A DNA stretch of 21,764 bases from an uncultured Acetatifactor sp. (GCA_910586775.1 CAJUJN010000071.1:1-21764), one strand, 5' to 3'. Positions 8,429 through 16,657 are shown, counted from the stretch's first letter. Numbers and translations are program-made. Notes: a model not told the origin generated them from the sequence alone.

Positions 8429-9379
8429 ATGATGTTTTCAAAAAAGGGACGGGGAAAACCGGGACAGATATGGCATAATGAGAAGAGTCTTTATCCGATC
8501 CTGCATGTGGTGGGCAGCCTGAAGGAATACGAGAAGGAGCTTGCCAGGAAGGAAGTGGAATCATTGCTGGAGATGAGCATGGTGGGGACTTCTTTTTCCG
8601 GCGTGCTGGGCGAGACAGACCAGTTTCAGGAACAGCTGCAGGATTTCGGGCAGTCTTTTAACAATATCAATGACGCGGCGGGTCAGTTTGCCCAGGTGAG
8701 GGAGGATATTACCAAGACGGTATCCGGAGCCCAGAATATGGTGGAGGAGCTGAAGGATGTCTCCGCTCAGGTGCAGGCATCCTACGGCGCCATGGAAACT
8801 ACTTTTGAGCATCTGCAGGCGGCAGTGAAAGAGATTCAGCACTGTATGGGAAGGATCGGTTCCATTGCAGACGAGACGAATATCCTGGCCATCAATGCTT
8901 CCATTGAAGCCGCCAGAGCCGGTGAGCAGGGAAAAGGCTTTGCGGTGGTGGCGGAAAAGGTCAGGGAACTGGCGAGAGAGATCAAGGAGCTGACCGACGA
9001 CGTGGATACCGGCGTGCGTGATGTGGAAAACGGCGCCATACAGCTCAATGAGAGCATACAGGCATCCCAGCAGACCCTGGGAGCCGGGTTTGGCATTGTA
9101 AACGGTACATCCGAATCCTTTCATCAGATCATGGAGGCAGCGGAGGGCGCCGCTTCCGTGCAGGCGGAGATATCAAGCGTGATAGAAGATTCCCAGAGAG
9201 GCCTGCAGGTGATCTGCCAGTTCTTTGACGGGATAAAGGGCCGTTATCAGGAGGTGATAAAGCATATCGACCGGGCGAATAACTTAGGTACCACCAAAAG
9301 CGCCATGTTCGAGGATGTGGACAATATGCTGTCCCAGATCGCGCCGATCATTAAGGATACGGAGCCTGAGCAGGGCTGA
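8429..9379 (+). CDS. Soluble methyl-accepting chemotaxis-type signalling protein
   Basis: The protein carries a chemoreceptor signalling hairpin: IGSIADETNILAINASIEAA, then RAGEQGKGFAVVAEKVRELA, at about residues 143-182. This is the tip that contacts CheA and CheW in known receptors. Long heptad-rich helices flank it (about 60-140 and 185-305). There is no membrane helix and no recognisable sensor domain; the first 55 residues are charged and unassigned. GGAGG at 8419-8423 supports the ATG at 8429 (316 residues) or the adjacent ATG at 8432, rather than the in-frame GTG at 8417 that overlaps this site. It lies 81 bp after the FIST gene and before a shared terminator, so the two form one unit. 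No che or flagellar genes are in the window. Confidence 0.9.
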   Translation: MMFSKKGRGKPGQIWHNEKSLYPILHVVGSLKEYEKELARKEVESLLEMSMVGTSFSGVLGETDQFQEQLQDFGQSFNNINDAAGQFAQVREDITKTVSGAQNMVEELKDVSAQVQASYGAMETTFEHLQAAVKEIQHCMGRIGSIADETNILAINASIEAARAGEQGKGFAVVAEKVRELAREIKELTDDVDTGVRDVENGAIQLNESIQASQQTLGAGFGIVNGTSESFHQIMEAAEGAASVQAEISSVIEDSQRGLQVICQFFDGIKGRYQEVIKHIDRANNLGTTKSAMFEDVDNMLSQIAPIIKDTEPEQG

Positions 9380-9408
9380 AGACGGTATGGAAATGAAGGA
9401 GGCCGGGC

Positions 9409-9453
9409 ATGAAAAAGGGCTGGCGGTGGGTCAGCCCTTTTATTTCATTATAG
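9409..9453 (+). CDS. Possible 14-residue peptide ORF overlapping the terminator
   Basis: AAGGAGG at 9396-9402 lies 6 nt before an ATG that opens a 14-codon frame, MKKGWRWVSPFISL, ending in TAG. The frame runs straight through the terminator hairpin. The two tryptophans resemble leader peptides, but nothing follows on this strand to be attenuated. A GGGCTG/CAGCCC terminator also tends to encode KGW and SPF by chance. I keep it only because of the well-placed Shine-Dalgarno site. Confidence 0.2.
   Translation: MKKGWRWVSPFISL
9413..9441. terminator. Bidirectional intrinsic terminator
   Basis: AAAAGGGCTG at 9413-9422 pairs perfectly with CAGCCCTTTT at 9432-9441 around a 9-nt loop. T-rich sequence follows on the plus strand, and a T5 run follows on the minus strand. 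It lies between the convergent MCP and GLUG genes and can serve both. Confidence 0.92.
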
Positions 9454-9532
9454 GAAAGTCCGGCGTAAGACAGACTTGGAATCAGTAAGGTGCCGCAGGC
9501 ATTATTTTATGAAGCGGGGAGTCCGCAGACCG

Positions 9533-12500
9533 TTATACAACAGAATGCGGTTCCATGCGGTCCGTTTTATGTCCGGCGGATGTCCGCTTTCGGATTATTC
9601 TGAAGACCAGAAGGAAAGCAGCCAATATGCCGGCGCAGCCTGCAATCAGAAGAATCGTCCCTGCATGATTGTCCTGCGGAACTGTAATCCGGAATATACC
9701 GGGCTGTTCCAGAGTAAATTCCAGGTAGCTTCCCACCGTCTTTGCGGGGAGCTGTACATAATTTTCGCCGTTCCATAATTCTACTACAGCCTTGTCGGCA
9801 GAAATTTCCGAATCCTCATAAAGTGCGCGGACCAGCACGGGTTTTTCGTACTGTCCGGTTACTACATTTCCGTCCTCATCCGCAGACACAACAGAGAGGC
9901 GGGTTCCTTCCGGAAGTGTTTCTGTCAGAAGCCGGTTTTCAGGCAGGAATTCTCCCTGTACCAGAACCAGGGGCCTGCCATTTTGGGAAGTCTCGCTTCC
10001 CGCCAGGGTGGAGATCCATTTTTCATATTTGGCTTCCAGAACCTGGCTCCTTGTGATATATTCGCAGTTAAATTCGGGCCAGGTTCCGTAATATCCCTCT
10101 TTTTCCGGTATTTCCGGTATCAGAGATCTGTCCAGAGACTCCCCGTAACGGCACTGGAAGGAAGCCAGCTGAGCCCCGTCTGCCTGAAAACAGATGGTAA
10201 AGTCCCGGAAAGCATCGGGAACTACCTCGCTGCTGCAGAAGGTTTTGTAGTCAAGCGGCGTCGCGCCGCCTTCATAACCGATGGAATCTACACCGGGTAA
10301 AGTGCCCTGTACATAGTAATTACCGCAGAGTGTACCGTTTTCCTCCAGCTGCCCGGCAATGGAGCCGGCATACTCTCCGGAGTATTCCAGTTCAGGGTAG
10401 GCATAACTGTAAAAGACATCGCTGCCTTTGCCCACAATGCCGCCTACAAAATTTTTGCCGGACAAAGAACCCATAAAATAGCAGTTCCGGATGCTGTAAC
10501 CTGAGAAACCGGCAATGCCGCCTGCATAGCTTCCGCCCGAGGCGGATACGGAACCGTAGGATTCGCAGGAGATGACGGCTCCATGATCGGCTTTCCCGAC
10601 GATGCCGCCCACGTAATCCTTTTTTGCGGTGATATTGCCCTGGTTCCGGCTCTCACGGATGACGGCTTTTACGGTCTGTTCCAGATTGAAGCTTTCCGTG
10701 CCGGTGAGGGTAATGTCGTCCTCCGGGTCAAAGTCGTATTCAGTGGCAATCTGGCCCGCGATGCCACCTACATTGGTATCTGCCTCAACACTTCCGGTGT
10801 TGACGCAGAGGGTGATTTTGCCCTGTTGGAAGGAGGTGGTATCGTAATATGTTTCTTCCGTCTGCTCCGTGGAAGCTGCCGCCGGCGCACCAGGGGATTC
10901 AGCAGCGGCATCCTTTCCGGAATCGCTGTCTGGAGAATCGACGTTGTTGGAGTTATCGCCCGAAGCGTTGCCGGAACTATTGGCAGGAGAAGAGCCGTCG
11001 CCCGTATCCTGGCCGGAGGGATTTTGGCTGAAAGGGACGCTGCCGGTACCATCGTCGGAGATGCCAGGGGCAGGCAGCGTGCTGGCGGCAGTCTCGTCGG
11101 AAGCATCTTCAATGGAAATTCCCTCATAACGGAACAGTTCGTCACGCAGTTCCCTGACAGAGCGGCGCAGTACTCTTGCCTGGTTCAGGAGGGCATCTAT
11201 ATTGACGGAGGTTTTATCATTGCCCTGTTCCAGAACATCTGCAAGCTGTTGCAGCTGGCTGCCTGCAGTGTGCAGCTCATTGTTCAGGGTATTCAGGTTG
11301 TCGTTGATGCCGCCGCTTCTGTCACTGGTGGCATTGGTGATATTGGCAATGTGAGCGCCGGCGCTTTCGCCAAACCGTCTTAGAGCGGCAATGTAGCTTT
11401 CGAGGCCTGTGTCCGGTGTTGGCCAGGAAGTGTTGCCGTTAAACGGATTATCAGGGAATGTAATTTCATTTCCATTGACGGTAATCTGCGGATGGTCTGT
11501 GTCGGTAATGTCTGCGCTGCTGTCTTCATTCTTCTCAATGTTATCAGGCATATTCCCTGTTGTGTTGTCACCGCCTGCATGGTCGCTGTCAGGCACATTC
11601 TCCGTTGCACTGTCACTGCCGGTATGAGTGTTGTCAGGTATGTTTTCTTCATTGCTGTTGCCATTCGTATTTCCGTATTGCTCGCCGGTGGGCTCTAGCT
11701 GTCCTTCCTCTGAAGAGGGGGCGTCCGACCCGGTATCAGCCTGATCCCTGTCAGCTGCGGCCTGGTCTGCGATTTCCTGGTTCAGACGGCTTAAATCATT
11801 GTTGATGCCGGTAAGCTCCTGGTTGAAGAGGTACCACAGCTCATTGCCTGTGCCCATCAGATTTCCGGCGGCTGAGGAGGCGTTGGTCAGGTGGGTACTG
11901 ATCTCCCCTGCAAGGGCAGATGCTTCCCCGCCATAGCGCTGCAGGTCATCGCCTGCCGCCTCCAGAAGGTCAAAGAAGAGCTCGGCTTCCCGGTCTATTT
12001 CGCTCAGTTTATCATTCAGATATTGGATTTCCAGGAATGGCTCCATCTGGCCAACGATGCCGCCCACATCTTTTCTGCCCAGGACGCGGCCGGTGTTGGT
12101 GCAGTTCTGTATATAGCCCTGGTGCAGCCGTCCTGCGATGCCGCCTGTATTATAGCCTACATGCTGATAGCCTACCGTACCGGAGTTGGAACAATAGTAT
12201 ATTTTTCCCTCGGAATAGCCGGTGATGCCGCCGGTATCCGTATGGGCAGCCATGTTTTCCGTGCTGTTGAGGTCCTGCAGATTCTCCAGGGTAATATCTT
12301 CGAGCCCGTAGGCCACGTCGGTGCTGTGGGCATTGATATTGCCTGTATTGGTACAGTTGTTCAGAGTGCCTTTGTTGATGCCGCAGATGCCGCCGGTGTA
12401 ATGTTCGCCTGTTACGGTGGCGGAGGAGTGGCAGCGGCGGAGCTCTCCGGAGGACTCGTTGATACCGCAAATCCCCCCTGTTTCTTCGGCTCCGGCCACT

Positions 12501-13021
12501 TTGCCGCTGACGCTGCAGTTCAGGATTTTACCGTAATTGACTCCGGCAAGGATTCCATAGCGGCTGCCGTTTCCCGTGGGCAGGACATTGCCGGAAACGG
12601 TGAGGCTGCGCACAGTGCCGCTGGCCTGTATATAGCGGAACAGCCCCAGGGCGGAACCGGAGGAAGTAATCTGTAAGCCGGAAATGGTGTGCCCGTTGCC
12701 TTCAAAGATGCCGCCAAAGCTGGGGATGATAACATTTGTGTTTTCGCCAAGGGTAATATCGTTTTCAAGCCGGATGTATTTGTCACGGGACCAGGAGTCC
12801 AGCTGGCAGTCCTGAGCAAGCTGAAGGAGGTCTGCCTCGGTGGAAAGGGAGACTATGGTATATCCGGCTTCCGACTCGGGCAGGTTCTGTGCATTTTCAC
12901 CGGAAATATACTGGCTGTAGGGATATTCCGCCGCAGCAGCAGGGAGGGTATCCGCGGCTGCAAGGACGGCGGATAAGGCAAGGGACAGGTAAATGCCGGT
13001 TCTATTTTTTCTGTTCTTCAT
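9533..13021 (-). CDS. Large GLUG-repeat, coiled-coil surface protein with C-terminal membrane anchor
   Basis: This 1162-residue exported protein starts with a signal peptide (basic KNRKNR, a hydrophobic core, cleavage probably near AAAA-E at 31-32). GLUG-type repeats (GGIxGxxxGxIxNCxNTGxV) fill about residues 155-325 and return at about 735-900, consistent with a right-handed beta-helix. Between the two blocks lie two helical, heptad-rich segments (about 330-425 and 538-632) and acidic, Asn/Ser/Thr-rich linkers (about 430-530 and 636-722). A region of unknown fold (900-1115), a membrane helix (about 1120-1142) and a basic cytoplasmic tail follow; there is no LPXTG motif. The start codon lies inside the end of the MMPL gene, with AAGGAGG (complement of 13031-13037) 9 nt upstream and a 20-bp overlap, so translation is coupled. 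It may be an extracellular partner of that exporter. The function is not known. Confidence 0.85.
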   Translation of the reverse strand: MKNRKNRTGIYLSLALSAVLAAADTLPAAAAEYPYSQYISGENAQNLPESEAGYTIVSLSTEADLLQLAQDCQLDSWSRDKYIRLENDITLGENTNVIIPSFGGIFEGNGHTISGLQITSSGSALGLFRYIQASGTVRSLTVSGNVLPTGNGSRYGILAGVNYGKILNCSVSGKVAGAEETGGICGINESSGELRRCHSSATVTGEHYTGGICGINKGTLNNCTNTGNINAHSTDVAYGLEDITLENLQDLNSTENMAAHTDTGGITGYSEGKIYYCSNSGTVGYQHVGYNTGGIAGRLHQGYIQNCTNTGRVLGRKDVGGIVGQMEPFLEIQYLNDKLSEIDREAELFFDLLEAAGDDLQRYGGEASALAGEISTHLTNASSAAGNLMGTGNELWYLFNQELTGINNDLSRLNQEIADQAAADRDQADTGSDAPSSEEGQLEPTGEQYGNTNGNSNEENIPDNTHTGSDSATENVPDSDHAGGDNTTGNMPDNIEKNEDSSADITDTDHPQITVNGNEITFPDNPFNGNTSWPTPDTGLESYIAALRRFGESAGAHIANITNATSDRSGGINDNLNTLNNELHTAGSQLQQLADVLEQGNDKTSVNIDALLNQARVLRRSVRELRDELFRYEGISIEDASDETAASTLPAPGISDDGTGSVPFSQNPSGQDTGDGSSPANSSGNASGDNSNNVDSPDSDSGKDAAAESPGAPAAASTEQTEETYYDTTSFQQGKITLCVNTGSVEADTNVGGIAGQIATEYDFDPEDDITLTGTESFNLEQTVKAVIRESRNQGNITAKKDYVGGIVGKADHGAVISCESYGSVSASGGSYAGGIAGFSGYSIRNCYFMGSLSGKNFVGGIVGKGSDVFYSYAYPELEYSGEYAGSIAGQLEENGTLCGNYYVQGTLPGVDSIGYEGGATPLDYKTFCSSEVVPDAFRDFTICFQADGAQLASFQCRYGESLDRSLIPEIPEKEGYYGTWPEFNCEYITRSQVLEAKYEKWISTLAGSETSQNGRPLVLVQGEFLPENRLLTETLPEGTRLSVVSADEDGNVVTGQYEKPVLVRALYEDSEISADKAVVELWNGENYVQLPAKTVGSYLEFTLEQPGIFRITVPQDNHAGTILLIAGCAGILAAFLLVFRIIRKRTSAGHKTDRMEPHSVV
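11513..11647 (-). repeat. Degenerate 45-bp (15-residue) tandem repeat in the GLUG protein linker
   Basis: Three degenerate copies encode ENIPDNTHTGSDSAT, ENVPDSDHAGGDNTT and GNMPDNIEKNEDSSA. At DNA level the motif TCAGGYA recurs at 11544, 11589 and 11634, exactly 45 bp apart. It lies in the acidic linker between the two coiled-coil segments. Confidence 0.85.
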
Positions 13022-15761
13022 TGTCGTCTGCCTCCTTGTGATTTGTTATTTGGGAAGTTTCTTTTCGTTTCCGGCGAAAATGTTTTCTGCCGTCAGAGGA
13101 ATTCGCCTGTTGTTCCGTTGTCTGCGGGCCTGCATGGCCGGAAATGGTCTCAGGCAGCGAGCCGCCGTCATCCATGTGGCTGTCCTGGCCGGGAACGGCC
13201 TCCGGCAGCGGAGTATTGTTTTCCGCATTGCCGTCTGCAGGCTCTTCGGGAGAACCGTCACCTGGCTTGCCGAAACGGTCCGGAGACGGGGCGGCGTCTT
13301 CAGGCTGCTGCGGTATGGCAAAAAACTGTTCCAAAGGCTCCACGGTATCTTTTGCCCGCACCACAGCCCCCATTTCCCCGTCGATGACTCCCGTGAACTC
13401 TCCGTCGATGACGCCGTTTACATATCCCTTGATATGGCCGGACATACGGACCCTGCCTCCGGAGGGAAGCGGTTTGATAGTGTCATGCTTCAGGGTAAAG
13501 GCAGTTTTTTCTATAATAATGTCCCCAATCAGCAGGGTCTGGGGCAGGGCCAGCAGAACCAGCGCGATGGAGGTCAGAGTGCCCCTTCCCAAGGCGAGGC
13601 CGATGGCCGCTACAACGGCATTGGAAGATACGTTGCTGATAATGAAGCCGGCGGCAACAAGCATGGAACCACTGGTCACGATAGTAGGGAAGGCCTGATT
13701 TAAGGTCTCCACGATGGCTTCCTTTATGGACATATAGGTTTTCAATTCCATATACCGGCTTGTGATTACAATGGCATAGTCTATTGTGGCACCCATCTGG
13801 ATTGCCGATACTACCAGATAACCGAGGAAATACACCACTTCACCGGTAAGATAGGGCAGGGAGAAATTCATCCAGATACTGCCCTGGATTGTCACCACCA
13901 GCAATACAGGCAGGCCTGCGGACTGGAAGGTAAACAGCAAGATGACCATGACAAACAGTGCCGTCAGTACGGTGATAATGGTGTTGTCCGTGCTGAAGGA
14001 ATCGCTTAAGTCCTTGTTGCTGGTGGAATTGCCTACAAGGTAGATGCTGTTGTAGTCGTAATGCCTGGCAACCGTACTGCGGATTTGTTCGAGGACTTTA
14101 TAGGTTTCCTCCCCTTCCACAGGAACGGAAAGCTCCAGGACAAAACGGCTGTAATCTTCACCCAGAAGCTGGTTCCTTGCGATGCTGATCTGGGAGTAGG
14201 CATCTGTCAGAGTCTGTTCCAGGTCATCCTCCAGTGTGATGTTTCCACCCTCTTTCTGGTCATAGATAAACAGGAACATATCGATCAGCGGGACCTTGTA
14301 ATCACTGAGTCCGCCCAGGATAGCGCCGTAATTATTGTCGGATACTGCGTAGGCGGAGTAGAGCAGGTCGGCTACTTCTATGTCCAGATCCACCAGTTCG
14401 GCAAATTCTCTGGGGGAGAGCAGCTGTGTCAGGATGTAGCCGTCCATTGCCTCAATATTTGCCAGGCCCATACAGGAGTTTACTTCAGGCATCGCGGCAA
14501 GATTCCGCAGAACCAGGGCTTCTTTCTCATAATCGCCGTTGGGAACCAGGACAGCCAGCTGGTTGATGGTCCCGAAAGTCCGATTGACCATGCTTGCCGA
14601 AAATTTATTCTCGCTCATGGACTTGGATTCCAGGGAATTGACGTCATAAACGTAATCTGCCTTGCCGGAGAGGATCATGCCCATGATGACTGCGGCAACC
14701 AGAAGCGGCGGTATCAGGAATCTGGTGTGGACACAGAATTTTCCTACGGCAGTAATCTTGGGTACAAAGCTTTTGTGGTGGGAATTGTCGATTGCGTGGG
14801 CGAAAGTGAGCAGCAGTCCCGGCATCAGGAAAAATACCGAGACGAGGCTCAGCAGGATTGCCTTTGCCAGTACGATTCCCATATCGTAGCCAATCCGGAA
14901 CTGCATGAACATCATGGCTACCATGCCGGATACTGTGGTCAGGGAGCTGGAGGATATCTCCGGGATAGCCTTGCTCAGGGCGACAATCACGGCTTCTCTG
15001 GCATCTTTGTCCTCATGCTCTTCCATAAAGCGGTGGCATAAGATGATGGCGTAGTCAACTGCCAGGGCCAGCTGCAGCACCACCGCGATGGAGTCGGTGA
15101 CGAAGCTGATGGTGCCGAACCAGTAATTGGTTCCTTTATTTAAAATGGCTGCCACGATAAAGGTCATTAAGAAGACAGGAATTTCAGCGTAAGTGGTGGA
15201 GGTGAACAATAATACAGCCACGATGACTACACCCGCCAGTACAAGGATGATGATCATATCATTGGCCAGGTCTGCGGCATCCCGTTCCTCTTGCCCGATA
15301 TCCGAGGTATAGTACACATCATATCTGGAAAGCGCTTCCAGAACGCCGTTTAAGTATTCCTGGGAGACGGCATCCTCTGCCTCGCCCTCAAAGGTAACCT
15401 TGAAGAGGGCTTCCATGTCATGGTAATATTCATCCGTATTTTCGAAATCCAACATGCTGACGCCGGGCATTTCCTCAATGCGCTCCGCGATTTTTTCGGC
15501 TTCCTCATAGGTCACATTGCATACCATGACCCGGGCAGTGCCGTATGTAAGGAACTGCTCATCCATCAGGTCCAGTCCCTGCCTGGTTTCGGTGGTCTCC
15601 GGCAGGTAGGAGGTCAGGTCATTGTTTACCTTTACTTTATCCATGGAGACGATGCTATACAGGATCAACAGGATGAATATCAGGTAGAAGCCTTTCCGTT
15701 TGTCTACGATCAGGGTAGACAGCTTCATCATAAAAGAGGTATCTTTCTTTTCCTTTTCCAT
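13002..15761 (-). CDS. MMPL/RND-family exporter
   Basis: This 919-residue integral membrane protein has the two-fold RND layout. A membrane helix lies near 24-40, an extracellular domain at about 41-165, helices at about 168-320, another helix near 349-365, a second extracellular domain at about 367-592, and helices at about 594-755. The proton-relay type aspartates occur in matching positions: VDYAII (Asp236) and IDYAIV (Asp661). Such transporters use the proton gradient to move lipids, drugs or envelope precursors; the substrate here is unknown. The last 150 residues are cytoplasmic and unusual: a Gly-alternating, bactofilin-like stretch at 770-803, a Pro/Asp-rich linker and a basic patch (GRKHFRRKRK). 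It is the first gene of a pair with the GLUG protein. AAGGAA lies about 6 nt before the start. A TetR gene is divergent. Confidence 0.93.
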   Translation of the reverse strand: MEKEKKDTSFMMKLSTLIVDKRKGFYLIFILLILYSIVSMDKVKVNNDLTSYLPETTETRQGLDLMDEQFLTYGTARVMVCNVTYEEAEKIAERIEEMPGVSMLDFENTDEYYHDMEALFKVTFEGEAEDAVSQEYLNGVLEALSRYDVYYTSDIGQEERDAADLANDMIIILVLAGVVIVAVLLFTSTTYAEIPVFLMTFIVAAILNKGTNYWFGTISFVTDSIAVVLQLALAVDYAIILCHRFMEEHEDKDAREAVIVALSKAIPEISSSSLTTVSGMVAMMFMQFRIGYDMGIVLAKAILLSLVSVFFLMPGLLLTFAHAIDNSHHKSFVPKITAVGKFCVHTRFLIPPLLVAAVIMGMILSGKADYVYDVNSLESKSMSENKFSASMVNRTFGTINQLAVLVPNGDYEKEALVLRNLAAMPEVNSCMGLANIEAMDGYILTQLLSPREFAELVDLDIEVADLLYSAYAVSDNNYGAILGGLSDYKVPLIDMFLFIYDQKEGGNITLEDDLEQTLTDAYSQISIARNQLLGEDYSRFVLELSVPVEGEETYKVLEQIRSTVARHYDYNSIYLVGNSTSNKDLSDSFSTDNTIITVLTALFVMVILLFTFQSAGLPVLLVVTIQGSIWMNFSLPYLTGEVVYFLGYLVVSAIQMGATIDYAIVITSRYMELKTYMSIKEAIVETLNQAFPTIVTSGSMLVAAGFIISNVSSNAVVAAIGLALGRGTLTSIALVLLALPQTLLIGDIIIEKTAFTLKHDTIKPLPSGGRVRMSGHIKGYVNGVIDGEFTGVIDGEMGAVVRAKDTVEPLEQFFAIPQQPEDAAPSPDRFGKPGDGSPEEPADGNAENNTPLPEAVPGQDSHMDDGGSLPETISGHAGPQTTEQQANSSDGRKHFRRKRKETSQITNHKEADDNEEQKK

Positions 15762-15901
15762 AATGATTCCTTGCCTTTCTGTGTTGTCGACAGTTTTGGA
15801 GATACCGGCTCGAGCATAGGGCCGGATTGGGTTGGATTCCCCTGCAATTATAGATACCGGTGTGATTTACTGGACAACTGTTGATTTTCTTCTAAGAAGT
15901 A

Positions 15902-15929
15902 ATTATAATAAATATAGGGCAAAAAACAA
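15902..15929 (-). promoter_or_regulatory. Candidate promoter for the MMPL-GLUG operon
   Basis: On the minus strand TTGTTT (15924-15929) and a perfect TATAAT (15902-15907) are 16 bp apart. A second TATAAT at 15847-15852 with TTGTCC at 15872-15877 has a long 19-bp spacer and is an alternative nearer the gene. Confidence 0.4.
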
Positions 15930-16018
15930 TGTACAGTTTTGCTACATATGTATATTTATGAACATATTGCTCACAATGTGTCCATAATTTACAGAATATT
16001 TAGATATATAAACCCAAG

Positions 16019-16078
16019 TGCGGAACTGGAAACAGCATTCGCTGTTAAGGCATTGTATGGGAGGATGCGGAACTGGAA
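16019..16078. repeat. 13-bp direct repeat flanking a palindrome upstream of tetR
   Basis: TGCGGAACTGGAA occurs exactly at 16019-16031 and 16066-16078, 47 bp apart. Between the two copies lies the palindrome AACAGC-ATTC-GCTGTT at 16031-16046. The second copy ends 15 bp before the tetR start codon, so a protein bound here could block tetR expression. Confidence 0.7.
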
Positions 16079-16093
16079 TAGGATAATAAAAAT

Positions 16094-16657
16094 ATGGCAG
16101 AAAAAACAGACCGCAGGATCCGGAGGACGAAAGCGATTTTGTCACGGAGCCTGATACAATTGATGGAAGAAAAAGAGATCAGGGATATTTCCGTAAAGGA
16201 GCTGACAGATCTGGCAGATATCAACAGGGGTACTTTTTACCTGCACTATAACGATATCTACGACCTGCTGGCACAGATGGAAGATGAGCTTTTTGTGGAA
16301 TTTAATGAAATACTGGATCGTACAATGAAAGATAGAAGCGGGGGACATTCCGCCAAAGCGGTGTTGGTGGAGATATTTTATTTTCTGGAGCGGCACCGGG
16401 AGCTGGCAAAAATGATGACAGGCCCTCACGGAGATTTTTCTTTCGTAAATCGTCTGAAAAACCTGGTGGGAAAACGTATATACGGCATCCTGTTTTCGAA
16501 GCACGGGGACTGTGAATGTCTGTATATGGAAGCATTTGTCATAGCCGGATGTGTAGGGGTCATTGAAGCCTGGCTAAAGCAGCCAAAGCCGGCTGCGCCG
16601 GAGGAAATGGCGGCTATCTGCAGCAATATACTGACGGAGGGATTGGGGCTGGAATGA
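16094..16657 (+). CDS. TetR/AcrR family transcriptional regulator
   Basis: This 187-residue protein has a TetR-type N-terminal DNA-binding domain. A first helix (RTKAILSRSLIQLMEE, 11-26) is followed by the helix-turn-helix ISVKELTDLADINRGTFYLHY at about 32-52. The rest is a helical ligand and dimer domain typical of the family but not informative about the ligand. It is transcribed divergently from the MMPL exporter and GLUG genes, the usual position for a repressor of an efflux operon, so control of that operon and of itself is the likely role. The Shine-Dalgarno site is weak (TAGGAT near 16079-16084), consistent with low expression. The next gene, a fucosidase, is 93 bp downstream and appears to have its own promoter. 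Confidence 0.92.
   Translation: MAEKTDRRIRRTKAILSRSLIQLMEEKEIRDISVKELTDLADINRGTFYLHYNDIYDLLAQMEDELFVEFNEILDRTMKDRSGGHSAKAVLVEIFYFLERHRELAKMMTGPHGDFSFVNRLKNLVGKRIYGILFSKHGDCECLYMEAFVIAGCVGVIEAWLKQPKPAAPEEMAAICSNILTEGLGLE

Larger units (their letters stand above)
15762..16093. promoter_or_regulatory. Intergenic control region between the MMPL exporter and TetR
   Basis: No gene is visible in these 332 bp. The region is AT-rich and contains several short palindromes that could be regulator sites: TGTCGACA at 15785-15792, CAACTGTTG near 15875-15883, TACATATGTA at 15943-15952, and AACAGC-4-GCTGTT at 16031-16046. A 9-bp direct repeat AGATACCGG occurs at 15800 and 15852. A TetR protein encoded divergently from its target usually binds in such a region, but I cannot tell which palindrome is the operator, and I see no good promoter for tetR. 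Confidence 0.5.

Noticed and set aside
10583..11383. 266-codon plus-strand frame opposite the GLUG gene
   Set aside because: It overlaps the repeat-rich, low-complexity coding region of the GLUG protein and has no start signal.
11513..11647. Regular 45-bp repeats as a small CRISPR array
   Set aside because: The copies are degenerate, in frame, without spacer-repeat alternation, and lie within a coding sequence.
14061..15041. 326-codon plus-strand frame opposite the MMPL gene
   Set aside because: The MMPL frame on the other strand has paired RND motifs; this one is compositional.
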